A stretch of DNA of 64,000 bases from Karalla daura (Eukaryota > Chordata > Actinopteri > Chaetodontiformes > Leiognathidae), in contig CM055207.1 of NCBI GenBank assembly GCA_029224185.1, positions 12,845,693-12,909,692 on the forward strand, given 5' to 3'. The notes beneath the pieces were generated by a model. That model did no database searches. It was not told where the DNA came from and saw only the letters and a list, made by a program, of their open reading frames with translations. This document shows, piece by piece, positions 54,666-64,000 of this stretch (position 1 is the first letter of the stretch; each line of letters begins with the position of its first letter). The translations under genes were made by a program, and so were the position numbers.

Positions 54666-57618
54666 AGAACACCCATGATTTGCCTTAGAGGGACATCATT
54701 CATTGAAATGAAATGGCTGAACAAATTCACAAAACAACACGAGACACAAGGTCAAACAAACGACACTGGAAACTCAATCATGTGGTCGAGCTGGTAAGTC
54801 ATGTTGTCAACATAAAGCAATAGCAGAGTCATAAAATTTATGCTGTGGGGTAACTTAACAACTCACACCTTGACAGACACACACGGTGCAGGGAAAAAGG
54901 TCACTCAGGTGTGATAAGGACTTCAAATAAAACTGCTCGGGGCACGAGTGGACTTTTCCATTTGAAGTATTTTCTATGAAAATGTCCACAGTCCTGACAT
55001 CTCTCAATAGCTAAACCTGGGCAGGTGTATTTCTATAGGTGTGAAACCTTTCCAGGTGTTTGTGAAAGTGTTAAAACAAGTGTTGCAACCCCCCCCCCCC
55101 TTGCACAGGTTGACGTCCCCATTCCTCTCAGCTGTCAGTGTGAAACAAACTCCCAGAGGTGGAGGGAGGCCAGTCCCCCTCCCCCATCCCACTATGCCCC
55201 ATCAGAGTGGACTCTACGTGGACTCAGTGTGTGCCCCCCCTCCTCCACTGCCTCTTCCTCCCCTGCCCTGCAGCTGGAGGTGTCTGTTTCTCAGGCCTCT
55301 GTAATGCGGGACCTGGGAGGATAAAGTTTCACAGGTACAAAAGTTTCCGCTTTAATCCTATCACACAGAGTGAGTGGTCAGGGCTCAGGGCTGCCGCATA
55401 ATCCCGAGTTTATCCATTCTGGCGAGCCGAGAAACAGAGAGTATGCAGAGAGGAAGAGATTACTGCCCATCTCTGATTTTATTCAATCGGTGTTTGCACA
55501 GCAAACGGCAAAAGGGCTCTCTCAATGGCAATTCAGCAACTCCACAGCTCAGCGCACACAGGAGAAGATGGGTAATAGATAGAGTTAAATATCTCCTCTG
55601 GCAGCTGTTAAACAGCTTGGTGTGCAGAATAAAGGGATCCTGCATCAATTTAAAACACCTCTCGGTCCCAGGGAGGTGCGATAAGTCGAGCTTGGCGCAC
55701 GGATAGGTGCGGTGACCGAGGAATTATTTCAGTCACGTTTTAGTGTTGGTTTCTTTCAGTCCGTCAGAGGTCGGAACGGGTCAGTGGCGAGTTTCAAAGG
55801 GTGCAAAATAAAATAAGAAGGGTCTCTAATGGCTGACAGAGCTGCACTGTGCTGAGGGAGAGCTTATCAATTTCACAGCAGGCGAGTTTGTGCTGGAACA
55901 GGCGCCGACGTGGCCTCCTCTGGAGAATACAAGCTGCCCTGGCTTCACACTGGGCCAGACTCAGAGCTGCAGGGTCGCATCCCACTGGAGAGACACACAC
56001 CATGAATACTTTGTTGTTTAGTGACAGGTGGGGAACTGACTGCTTACCACTGATCATCAGATTAAAATGATATAACAGGCTTAAAAAAATAGGAAAGTTC
56101 AGGACGAGTGGATAAAACTTGACTGAATAAACAGAAGTTTTCCCCTGTGAAACTTGGACATGGTGGATTTTTTTTTTTTCCTCCGCTCCGCTCAAGAAGC
56201 TGTTTCTGTCAGGCCTGAAATGCTTTTGATTCATTGTGGAAAGTGTGGATTCACCGAAATTTAATACATTTTCGCACTGACAACCAAAAAGCACATCGCT
56301 GCATCCTTCCACAGCTCCCTTGAAGTGTGAGACTTGAAGGAAGAGTGGTTCTTTTGAAGGCAGGTAGAAGGCGTTGCGGGGCTGAGAGGTGCTGGAAAGG
56401 GCATGTCCAAACAGACTTTAGGCCCTGAGTGATGGGACACGGGAAACAGTAAGACGATACCTCGCCCCAGCTCTCATGTCAACACAGTCATGTGAATCAC
56501 AGCTGCGAGAGCGTCTGAAGATCCAGCAGACAATAGATGTTGACTCTGAGCAAGGTCTCAGCTTCTGCAGGATCACAAAGCCTCGTCTCCATAAGATTAC
56601 AGGTCGTGGATCTTAAACGGATATGGATTAAACAGAGACCAGTGATAAATTCTCTCATCGAGGCCTCTCCATGTTGATCCCACATGGAAGTGGCTGCAGT
56701 TAAAATGCTCCTCATCTTAAGCACTGAACTATGAACCAGTGAATTATGGGATTGGACTGTCTCAGCCCTTCAGAGCCACACCAGGAGATCCTTATTTAAA
56801 TCATCTACCGACTCTGATTTCAAATATTTTCACTTTGTCATTTGGAAATTTTGAAAACTCCTCGACAAGCAAGCAGAGAGGATATATGAACGATGGATAT
56901 CAGAAGTTACTTGGTAGAAATATCAGTGTGAAAGCTGGTAATTAAGAAGTTGGATAGGAGAAAATCAATTGAGTTTGCTGAAAAGAATTGAAATATTTTA
57001 AGAGAAAATGCATGAAGGGTTGAATGGGAAATAGAAGGTCTAATAGTTGTTGGACACTAAAATAGTAAACCTAAGTCTAGTGTTAAGGACGTTACTCATG
57101 GCTAAGACTTAATCTCTGTGAATGGGGACAAACACTGACCAAAACATTCAATTCCAGCTCCTCCATCTATGTTTGTTTGTTTCCTTATTGGGAAAAAAAA
57201 CATAACTTATACGTGTACTTTATGCATGTACAGTAAAATGGTACTCATGTTCAAGCCAAAACAACTGCTCAGACATTGGACCTGTTCAGCGAGTAGACCT
57301 TCAAAGTGTAGGTCTGACCACTGGGATCTACTGTTCTGTTCCCAGTCTGGAGTTTCCCAGTGCTCCTCCCATCATTTTTTGCAATTACGTCCACTGAGAG
57401 ATAGAGGGCAGCAAAAATCAATGAATCCCCTGCTATTCCACTTTTCTCATTTTCTTTCACCTTCTAACCTTTAGATTTCAAAATCTGATGTCCTCATCAC
57501 ATGCATATGTATGTTTAGTCTTGAACCTGTGTTCTGGTATATGAAAGTAGTGGTAAATAACCAATTCTGATAAAAGTTGGCCCCTATAAAATATTTGGAC
57601 AACCTTATCTCTCATCTG

Positions 57619-57624
57619 TTTATT
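57619..57624 (-). terminator. Candidate clrn3 poly(A) signal
   Basis: TTTATT on the + strand is AATAAA on the reverse strand, about 430 bases past the clrn3 stop. It is the nearest canonical hexamer I saw. Cleavage here is not proven. Confidence 0.4.
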
Positions 57625-58050
57625 TACATTCACTTTCTCTGGGCAGGCTGTTGTTTAAGAAAACATTCAACAATGCCAATAGGTTTATGGCTGTCTAAGT
57701 ATAACATGTACGACTAAAAGTGCATTTCTCTTTCAAGCACAGATTTTTTTTATCATATCATCCCAGAAATTATAGAATTTACATAAAATAAATATAATTC
57801 TGATGTCAGACAGGTGTAAACTAAAAACGATTTGCACTTTAAAAAATATGTTGTATGTCAAATACAAATAAAAGGCTGGCGTTAAAATGAGACTTTGTCA
57901 ATGTGCAAAGCTCTGAGAATCAATCTCATTTACACAAACACCAGCTCAATTTGTGACTGTTAATCCATTACATCTCTTGTCTTGATCCTCCTCTATAAGA
58001 AAGTCTTGATGAGCAAATTTGATCTCACGACCTGCGGGCTCCTCGTGCCA

Positions 58051-58325
58051 CTAATACATCATGATCTCCTTGGGTGCGTCCTCTGTGGGCTTCTGCTGCT
58101 CCTTCTTCTGTGTGTAGGCCGCATGGTGGTACATGTAGATCACAGCGATGGCGAGCAGGGACAGAACAGCGTATGGGATGACCATGTAGTATCCCAGCAT
58201 CATCGTCACAGTCTTGTCCTGCAGCTGCACTTTGGCAGTGGCAGAGAGCCTCACCACCTCTTCCGTCATATTGGTCACGTTGATGTTTATTGCGTATATG
58301 ATGAGGACCAAGACGGACAGACAGG
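58051..58325 (-). CDS. clrn3: clrn3 exon 3 (coding part)
   Basis: It begins CC TGT CTG after acceptor TATCCTGCAG and ends KEIMMY-stop. It carries membrane segments 3 and 4. The preceding intron sequence is a long CT repeat on the coding strand. Confidence 0.93.
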
Positions 58326-58329
58326 CTGC

Positions 58330-58401
<72 letters not shown>

Positions 58402-59616
58402 AGCATCAGAATGCACATCAATGACAGGTTTATGAAACATGCTGATTTGTTTCTGCCAGCTCCTCCTCCATTGGTGTTATCACAAAGTGCTTATGTCACT
58501 TACTGCTGACTGAGCTGTACATGTAGATGCCCACAGGCCCCAGGTATGTCTCGTAGGGGTTACTGACACTGTTGTAGAGGGACACCAGCATGGTGATGGC
58601 AGAAAACAGCAGGCACAGGGCCAGGAGGACCAGGACCACTACTTGCAGAGCCACAGGGGCTAGGTCTGATGATTTTGCCAACTTGGGAACCACTTAACAG
58701 ACACAGAAACACACAGGAGCGGAACGTCAGGGTTATAACATTTCATGGACAGCAAAGTATTGAACCACATTTCGACATCTGTAACTTTTTCGTGAGGGTT
58801 TGTCTTTGGATTTACTGACTCGCCCACTGTGCCCTAAAATATAATTGGTAAAAGAAATTCTGTTCTGTTCGTATTGCACAGGTGTTGCATTCTAAATACA
58901 TCTACAATTTACAATAGTATGAGTACAACATTCATGATCACTTATGTGGCTGCAGCAGCAAAAACTTTCAGTGGGAACAAGCGATCACACCAGAAATAAA
59001 CCAAACGGGCAAGGCGCCATTTTGGCAGAGTTGATAAAAGTGAAACAGATAAATCTCCTCGTGTAATCCATTTGTTTCAGCAGTGTAACTGATTCCAATC
59101 ATCATGTATTTACATTCTAACTGTATGAAAGTACACTTAATTATATTATATATTCCATTACTCTTCAAAGCTGTCTGCATATCTGCAGTGTATACAGTAT
59201 GCAAAAACTGCTGACACTGCTTGGATTAACCAGAAGGACAGTAATTATAAGATACAGTCATTTGAATAAAGGTTTTCCTGCTCTTTTGCATTACAAATCG
59301 CAGAAAGGAATATCTCAAAACCCTTGAAAGTAAAATCATGAAATGTAGGTGAACATGGGTGACTTGAACGCCCCGAACACTTACCTTCAAAGTCCAGATC
59401 TCCTTCAAAAGCAGGACAAGAGAATCTTTCCATTGACCCTTTGAACAGATGCCAGGTGATCTCAGCCGATCCATTAAATAAGTTGTCTCCTTGTCGTGCA
59501 CATTTTACAGTGGTCCGAGCCCACTCTGCCGACATGCCAAATCCCAGCACGCCAACAGCCACGGCTGTCACCAGCTTGCTGACCAAGAAGTGAGCAGTCT
59601 TCTTATTGGAAGGCAT
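58051..59616 (-). CDS. clrn3: Clarin-3, complete, 3 exons
   Basis: Clarin-3 is a four-pass membrane protein of the clarin family (related to CLRN1 of Usher syndrome); its own biochemical role is not established. Exons, in transcript order, are 59616-59385, 58692-58504 and 58325-58051. They join in phase to 696 nt, giving 231 residues, close to the 226 I recall for human CLRN3. Membrane segments lie at about residues 12-29, 90-115, 141-156 and 186-206. The first loop has an NGS sequon at 48-50, and NVT follows at 156-158. The clarin signature NSVSNPYETYLGPVGIY (118-134) follows segment 2. The C-terminal tail KKEQQKPTEDAPK is basic and resembles human CLRN3. The ATG at 59616 opens MPSNKKTAHFL, with Lys residues before the first membrane segment. 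It lies on the opposite strand from foxi and ptpre, as in human. Confidence 0.93.
58334..58400. repeat. (GA)n microsatellite abutting clrn3 exon 3
   Basis: About 33 GA units on the + strand, so CT on the clrn3 transcript. It ends 8 bases from the splice acceptor of exon 3 and forms its polypyrimidine tract. Confidence 0.96.
58504..58692 (-). CDS. clrn3: clrn3 exon 2
   Basis: It begins TG GTT CCC after acceptor GTCTGTTAAG and ends AGC A before donor GTAAGTG. It carries membrane segment 2 and the NPYETYLGP signature. Confidence 0.92.
59385..59616 (-). CDS. clrn3: clrn3 exon 1 (coding part)
   Basis: This has 77 codons plus one base, ending GACTTTGAAG before donor GTAAGTG. It encodes the first membrane segment and the glycosylated loop. 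Confidence 0.92.
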
Positions 59617-59649
59617 TGTCGCTGTAGTCCAGTCGAACTAGCTGAATGT

Positions 59650-61500
59650 TATTCCCAGAGTCTCTGACGGAGCCGAAGAGACGCAGTGGGAGATGCAATG
59701 CAGCCCCTGAGGTGTGTGAATTCCCATCCTGGGAGGAGTGAAACGTGGACTGCGGGCCATAAACGCTCGGCGTTATGGCTGTGACCTTTGGTTTGGCAGG
59801 AGAGGACCGGGCTAGTTGTCATGGTAGAGTCACCAATTCACACAGTGCTATAAAGATTACAACCTTGCTTTGTCTGGGGCTTGACTGCAAGAGAAACCGA
59901 TATCTGTTGTCTGGATGTGTCAGGTACTGATAGAAAACAAGACATGCCAAAGAACTTTTTTTTTTATTTCTAGAAAGACAGTTTTGACAGTTTTGAAGTT
60001 GTCTTGGACTGTTCACAGCATTGGAATCAAGGTTCATTTCTTGAAATAGTAGCGTCATAAAACTTTATCCAGATTAATGATTCATTGGTCGCATGGAAGA
60101 AATGCACTGGAAGAGGAATACACGGTATGCGTCATCAATGAATCACTGACACCAGAACATGGGTTTGGTAATGACATGTCAGGAGATGAAAGGATGAGTT
60201 TGATTCATGACCGGAGGCAACAAGTACTGCATCTGAACACAAATGAATTACATTTTGTACATTAGTAGTGTCACAGCCGTCTGCTATCACCTATCAAAGA
60301 ATACACACTGGAATGGTCACCAGGTTGGCTTTAAATATCAAATGGTAAAGAAAGAAAACATTGCTGAGTATGTGTGTGTGTTTTTTCATACTTTCCACAA
60401 AGTTACTTGCGCTTATGTAGGATACGTTGGACTATTAATGACATGTTTGATGGACTGGTTCAGACATGTTGAACGTCTTGGGATAGGAGTGGCGCTTGAA
60501 TATAATAGTTCACATCTTCTCTCTCCTGTTTTACTATTATTGTTTTATGTGTTAACGATTTATTAGTGTGAATGCTGATCATTTTGTTATCCTGGTGTTT
60601 ATTATTCTTAGGTCGTGTTCTTCGGTTCTTCAGCATACGTTCAGTTATTAAAACCATTCAAACATTCAAACATTTTAGGACATTATTGCTTTCCTCCTTC
60701 TCTTTTATACTTTTTAAAATATTCAACATTTTATAAAAGAATCCCATTGAAATGAATTGAAACCCTCTTTAGCTCTTAAACATCTTTCACTTTGAAATGT
60801 GGCTCCGTCCACACTCTGCAAGAGCTGAGTGCTAACTTAAGTGTTAAGTTAAAAGCTAGCTTAAATGTTGATTTAAATGCTAATTTAAAAGTCAACTTAA
60901 TTGTTAACTTAAAAGCTAAGCGTTAACTTACGTGTTAACACAAAGTTATATTATTTTTTATATTATTAGTTATTAAATTATGCACATTTTAACAATTTCA
61001 GCCATTTTTTCCACTTTCAAATTCATTCAGCAATCAGCACTCACACACATTCAGCAGGAAATGCAACTTGTCTAGTTATTAATATTATATATTATTTTTT
61101 GGTGCAACTTAACTTTACTTATTTTTCATCATTTATTGTGAATATTTTGTGTGGACTGCTGTTTATTGTTAAACATATATTTTTCCATGCTGCTGGACGG
61201 AATACTTTCCCGTTGGAGACCAATAAAGCGCTTATCTTATGTCATCTTATTTAATCCTATCTTATACATTTTTAACAGTTGTGAAACTTGATTCATGTTA
61301 TTTATGTGGAGGCACTGAGCCTTAAATAACTTTTAAATACATAATTTGATATGTATATTCTTATAACGCTTATTATCATATATTGTCTATCTCTTTCGTT
61401 ACTTTATTTATTTATTTATTTATTCATGCACGTATTTACATTTATTCTTACCAGAAATAAGCAGACAGGAACAAATGTGAAAACATCCCTGCACGAGTAA
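59650..61500. other. Intergenic interval between clrn3 and ptpre
   Basis: This is mostly AT-rich sequence. The clrn3 promoter should lie at its low-coordinate end, but no TATA box is obvious. It contains the TTAA-rich minisatellite at 60829-60940. No gene is recognised. Confidence 0.6.
60829..60945. repeat. Degenerate TTAA-rich minisatellite
   Basis: About nine imperfect units of 10-17 bases resembling GTGTTAACTTAA, some with an extra AA. Unit borders are approximate. Confidence 0.7.
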
Positions 61501-61757
61501 CACGTGTTGCAGTGAGGCGGCGCCGCCACACGGGGGCGCCATCTCCTCTGCTGCGGTCTGCGTCTCCCCGTGCTCCACCGTGTAGTGTCGGAGTAAACAC
61601 TGACTCCTCCTCCTCATCCTCCTCCTCCAACACCACCACCACAACCGCCTCCTCCTCCTCCTCCTCCTCCTCCCCGGTGACAGGCGGCTGCGCTCCGGCG
61701 TCGCGTCGCCCTCTCCCCGCCGACCAGCGCTCGGACCTGTGGCTGCGGAGCCTCCAG
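61500..61757 (+). other. ptpre: Probable ptpre promoter and first (non-coding) exon
   Basis: A CpG-dense block with (CTC)n and CCACCACC repeats ends in CTCCAG before GTGAGTGACC, a strong splice donor at 61758. In vertebrates ptpre (receptor phosphatase epsilon) follows clrn3 in this direction, so this is probably its first exon. The start is not defined. No PTPRE protein sequence is visible before the window ends, so the identity rests on gene order. An alternative is an unrelated CpG-island transcript. Confidence 0.45.
61605..61675. repeat. (CTC)n/(CCA)n trinucleotide repeats
   Basis: CTC units, a CCACCACCACAACC core, then more CTC units, within the CpG-dense block. Confidence 0.9.
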
Positions 61758-62194
61758 GTGAGTGACCACGCGCACCTGAGCGCGTGGCGGCATCTGCTGC
61801 TCGCGCGCGCGGGGAGCGTCCCGCGTCCCGCTGATTTTCCAGCTCCCGCTGTTAATACCTGTGCGTTACGGAGGCGGAGGCGCACGGCGGGTCTGCGCTC
61901 CCTCCTCACGCATTCGATTCAGGTGCAGGATGTGGATGCGGAGCCTTGTTTGTCTATGTGGGTGTGTGTGTGTTTTACTACCTCCGTGTGTGTGTGTGCG
62001 TCAGTGCGGGTTGCTGGAGCTGGTTCCTGGAGTTTGCGCCTCGCTCTCTCCTCCTGGCCGCGATCTCCCCTCTCTGGATCTGTTGTGTTTGCCTCCAGCA
62101 CAGTGAGGGTGATCAGTCCTCTCTGCTCTGCGGAGGAGCCAGTTCCAACACGCTGCTGATCCCAGGCTTACACCACTGCCCCTGCTGCTTCATC

Positions 62195-62340
62195 TATCAT
62201 CAGTGTTGGGCAAGTTTCCTCCAAAATGTCACACTTTGTATTTAACCAGGTAGTGCTAAATCTAAATCTATTGCATTTAGTTGCACTTCCTCTGAATTGT
62301 AATGGGTTTCACTACATCTGCGTTACTTTTGAGGAGCTTT
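62195..62340 (+). repeat. Decayed dispersed repeat (GTGTTGGGCAAGTT type)
   Basis: It opens CAGTGTTGGGCAAGTTTCCT, a start I associate with a common teleost transposon-derived repeat. The rest is strongly diverged. Confidence 0.35.
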
Positions 62341-62384
62341 ATCTTAAATAAGCACAGAAGTCTTGTACTACCACACCTATTGCA

Positions 62385-62945
62385 TGCTAGTTGAAGCCTG
62401 GTACCGTTGGGAGCATCTCAGGTGTGTGTCCTGGGTCTCGTTCCCCAGACAATTCCTTAGTGAGGTATCCAGGAGACATCCAAGCCAACCCACCTCAACT
62501 GGGTTTCTTGCAGAGTTGTAGCATCTCTACTTTGAGCCCCTCAAACCTGGACTCACAAGGTGTTATTTGGATCATGCAGCAGTCTCAAAATAGAGTAGAC
62601 ACTCCTCTCCCTCGCCACTTCCACCAGTTTCTGCGGATGAGAGACATCATCCCCAGTTAGGCATCTAGCAGACATAATGGCCAAGCCACCTTAGCTGTCT
62701 CCTCTCAGTACAGAAGAGCTAGCAGTTCTACTTTGAGCCCCCTTACTGGGGGATTGATAGGGGTCCTGTTTGATCAACCTTGGTGGTCCGAGCCACGGGT
62801 GTCACACCCATTCATTCACTGGTGGAAGAGGTTACCCTGCATGGTCCACCTGCTTTGGAGTTCAGTATCTTGCCCAAGGATATTTGGACATGGAGGCTGC
62901 ACCAGGCACACTCCCCCTGAGCCACAGTCGCCTGAAGTACGGCCA
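62385..62945 (+). repeat. Cluster of decayed dispersed repeats
   Basis: Two related segments (about 62475-62545 and 62670-62745) share CCAAGCCA, CACCT and TCTACTTTGAGCCCC in the same order. A third part, GTATCTTGCCCAAGGATATTT to CTGAGCCACAGTCGCC, resembles another teleost repeat end. There are no intact reading frames. Confidence 0.5.
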
Positions 62946-63721
62946 GGTATTCTCTAGACCACTAAAATGTGACCATAGAAACGCAGATACATATCACTGC
63001 TGTCAAGTACAACTGACTATTACATGGCCTGCTGCGTATTTGTAGTGCAGAACATCTCCACAGCACTGAGCAGCTCCCCAGGTGTATGAAGGAAAGACTT
63101 CGCAGGTCCTTCCTTTTGGCTGTAGCCTATAATAACCAGCTCAGTTACCAGTAGACAACGTTCATTCTTACATTCATTCACTCACTCATTCAGTCATTGG
63201 TATTTTTTGCTCTCTGAAGATTTTTGTGCATAGTGTATAATCTGTGTCAGATGTTGAATTTACACTTGTGTTACTTCTTACTTACCCACCTTTACTGCAG
63301 TGTCTTTTAAGTGTGATGTGATGCTTTAAATTGCCCTGTTGTGGGGCGAATGAAAGAATATTGTATTCTTTAGTCATGGGCGGGAGGCCACACACAGAGA
63401 TCTGCGTGAGACCTATGAAGCTCGGGATGCTAAATTGTTGCAGCAACAGTTTATGATTATGCCGACTTTCCATTATCTCAGTGGATGGTCCAGAAGCTAT
63501 GGAGTGACGATGTGCCCATCGAAGTGTACTCTCTTGGATCCTGAGAATAACTGTTGACATCAAATGCTTTGTGTGTTCAATCTAAGTGCATCCTAATGGT
63601 TTGCCAATGTTTTGGCTAACCTGTGTAATAGTAACATGGAACATAGCTTTGGCATGGGCCAGTGAGCTACATATATGAACAAGTCTACATAGCCTTACTT
63701 GATGTTATCGTACCTTGTAAG

Positions 63722-63764
63722 TGCTGCTACTGTCAGGTGGCAGATCTACCTGACAGTAGCAGCA
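63722..63764. repeat. Perfect 17-bp inverted repeat, 9-base loop
   Basis: The left arm TGCTGCTACTGTCAGGT (63722-63738) is exactly complementary to ACCTGACAGTAGCAGCA (63748-63764). The loop is GGCAGATCT. It can form a stable hairpin on either strand. Confidence 0.9.
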
Positions 63765-64000
63765 TGTCTTCAGCCAAACAGAAGTCACCCAACCCCTTGT
63801 GAAACTTCATTTTTGTTGCTTTGTCTTGGCCACACTCCACTCAGCTCTCTGTTAGCTTTGTGTTAGTGCAGCACCATTCACTTAACTGGTTAGTAAAGTT
63901 ACTGGTTCTGACTTTTATTCTCAGCCTCAAGAACATCCTATAGTTTTGGTGATTTAAAACACAGCTCAGTTTCGAGTTGAATGCCACATTATAATTAAAG

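Larger units (their letters stand above)
35580..57600. other. Gene desert between foxi and clrn3
   Basis: This is 22 kb with no recognisable protein gene. Contents: a diverged dispersed repeat at 36.9-37.2 kb, repeat-poor blocks at 36.37-36.70, 40.64-41.05 and 43.75-44.24 kb, a CpG-dense block at 41.1-41.6 kb, a TATA motif at 42995, microsatellites, and SINE-like copies from 44.4 to 54.7 kb. Given its position it plausibly holds foxi regulatory DNA, but that is inference. Confidence 0.6.
61758..64000 (+). other. Probable first ptpre intron
   Basis: No coding exon is recognised. The first 350 bases remain CpG-rich with GT runs. From 62.2 kb it is made largely of decayed dispersed repeats and contains a perfect hairpin at 63722-63764. 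Confidence 0.4.

Noticed and set aside
61512..62159. 215-codon + frame with Ser and Thr runs
   Set aside because: The frame crosses a strong splice donor and consists largely of trinucleotide repeats; more likely untranslated first exon and intron.
62391..62957. Apparent small genes of 70-90 codons
   Set aside because: They lie in decayed dispersed repeats that share blocks with each other, and have no intact transposon protein.

Overview
The window is vertebrate nuclear DNA, almost certainly from a ray-finned fish and probably a percomorph-type teleost. The evidence is spliced genes with GT-AG introns, compact introns, many CT/GT/ATCT microsatellites, decayed SINE-like repeats of a kind common in teleosts, and the gene order dock1 > foxi > < clrn3 / ptpre. 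That order matches human 10q26 (DOCK1-NPS-FOXI2-CLRN3-PTPRE). No bacterial, phage or plasmid features, CRISPR arrays, rRNA or convincing tRNA genes were seen.

Positions 1-20.5 kb hold the 3' end of dock1 on the + strand. Eight coding exons (1737-19711) join in frame to give the last 390 residues: the end of the DHR2 exchange domain, a basic Ser-rich linker, and a proline-rich tail with two PxLPxK CRK-type SH3 ligands. The 3' UTR runs to a poly(A) signal at 20524. The introns carry long poly-C and poly-CT tracts, one SINE-like copy and a CpG-dense patch in the last intron.

Positions 20.5-33.3 kb are intergenic. They contain SINE-like fragments and two CTCF-like motifs, and no NPS gene is visible. 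Positions 33.35-35.6 kb hold a complete two-exon FoxI forkhead gene (366 aa, + strand). It has a TATA-like box, a short 5' UTR, a palindromic TAATTA site upstream and a poly(A) signal.

Positions 35.6-57.6 kb are a gene desert with an orphan CpG-dense block (41.1-41.6 kb), several repeat-poor blocks that could be cis-regulatory, and a cluster of SINE-like copies at 52.5-54.7 kb.

Positions 58.05-59.6 kb hold a complete three-exon clarin-3 gene on the - strand (231 aa). A CpG-dense block at about 61.5-61.9 kb ends in a consensus splice donor at 61758. By gene order it is the likely promoter and first exon of ptpre, whose coding exons would lie beyond the window. The last 2 kb are decayed repeats plus a perfect 17-bp hairpin.

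The genes do not form one pathway. Dock1 is a Rac exchange factor, FoxI is an ectoderm/ionocyte/otic transcription factor, clarin-3 is a four-pass membrane protein and PTPRE is a receptor phosphatase. They stay together as an old syntenic block. I found no evidence for a wholly new biological system. The most interesting leads are regulatory: the orphan CpG block, the FoxI promoter palindrome and the arrangement of CTCF-like motifs.
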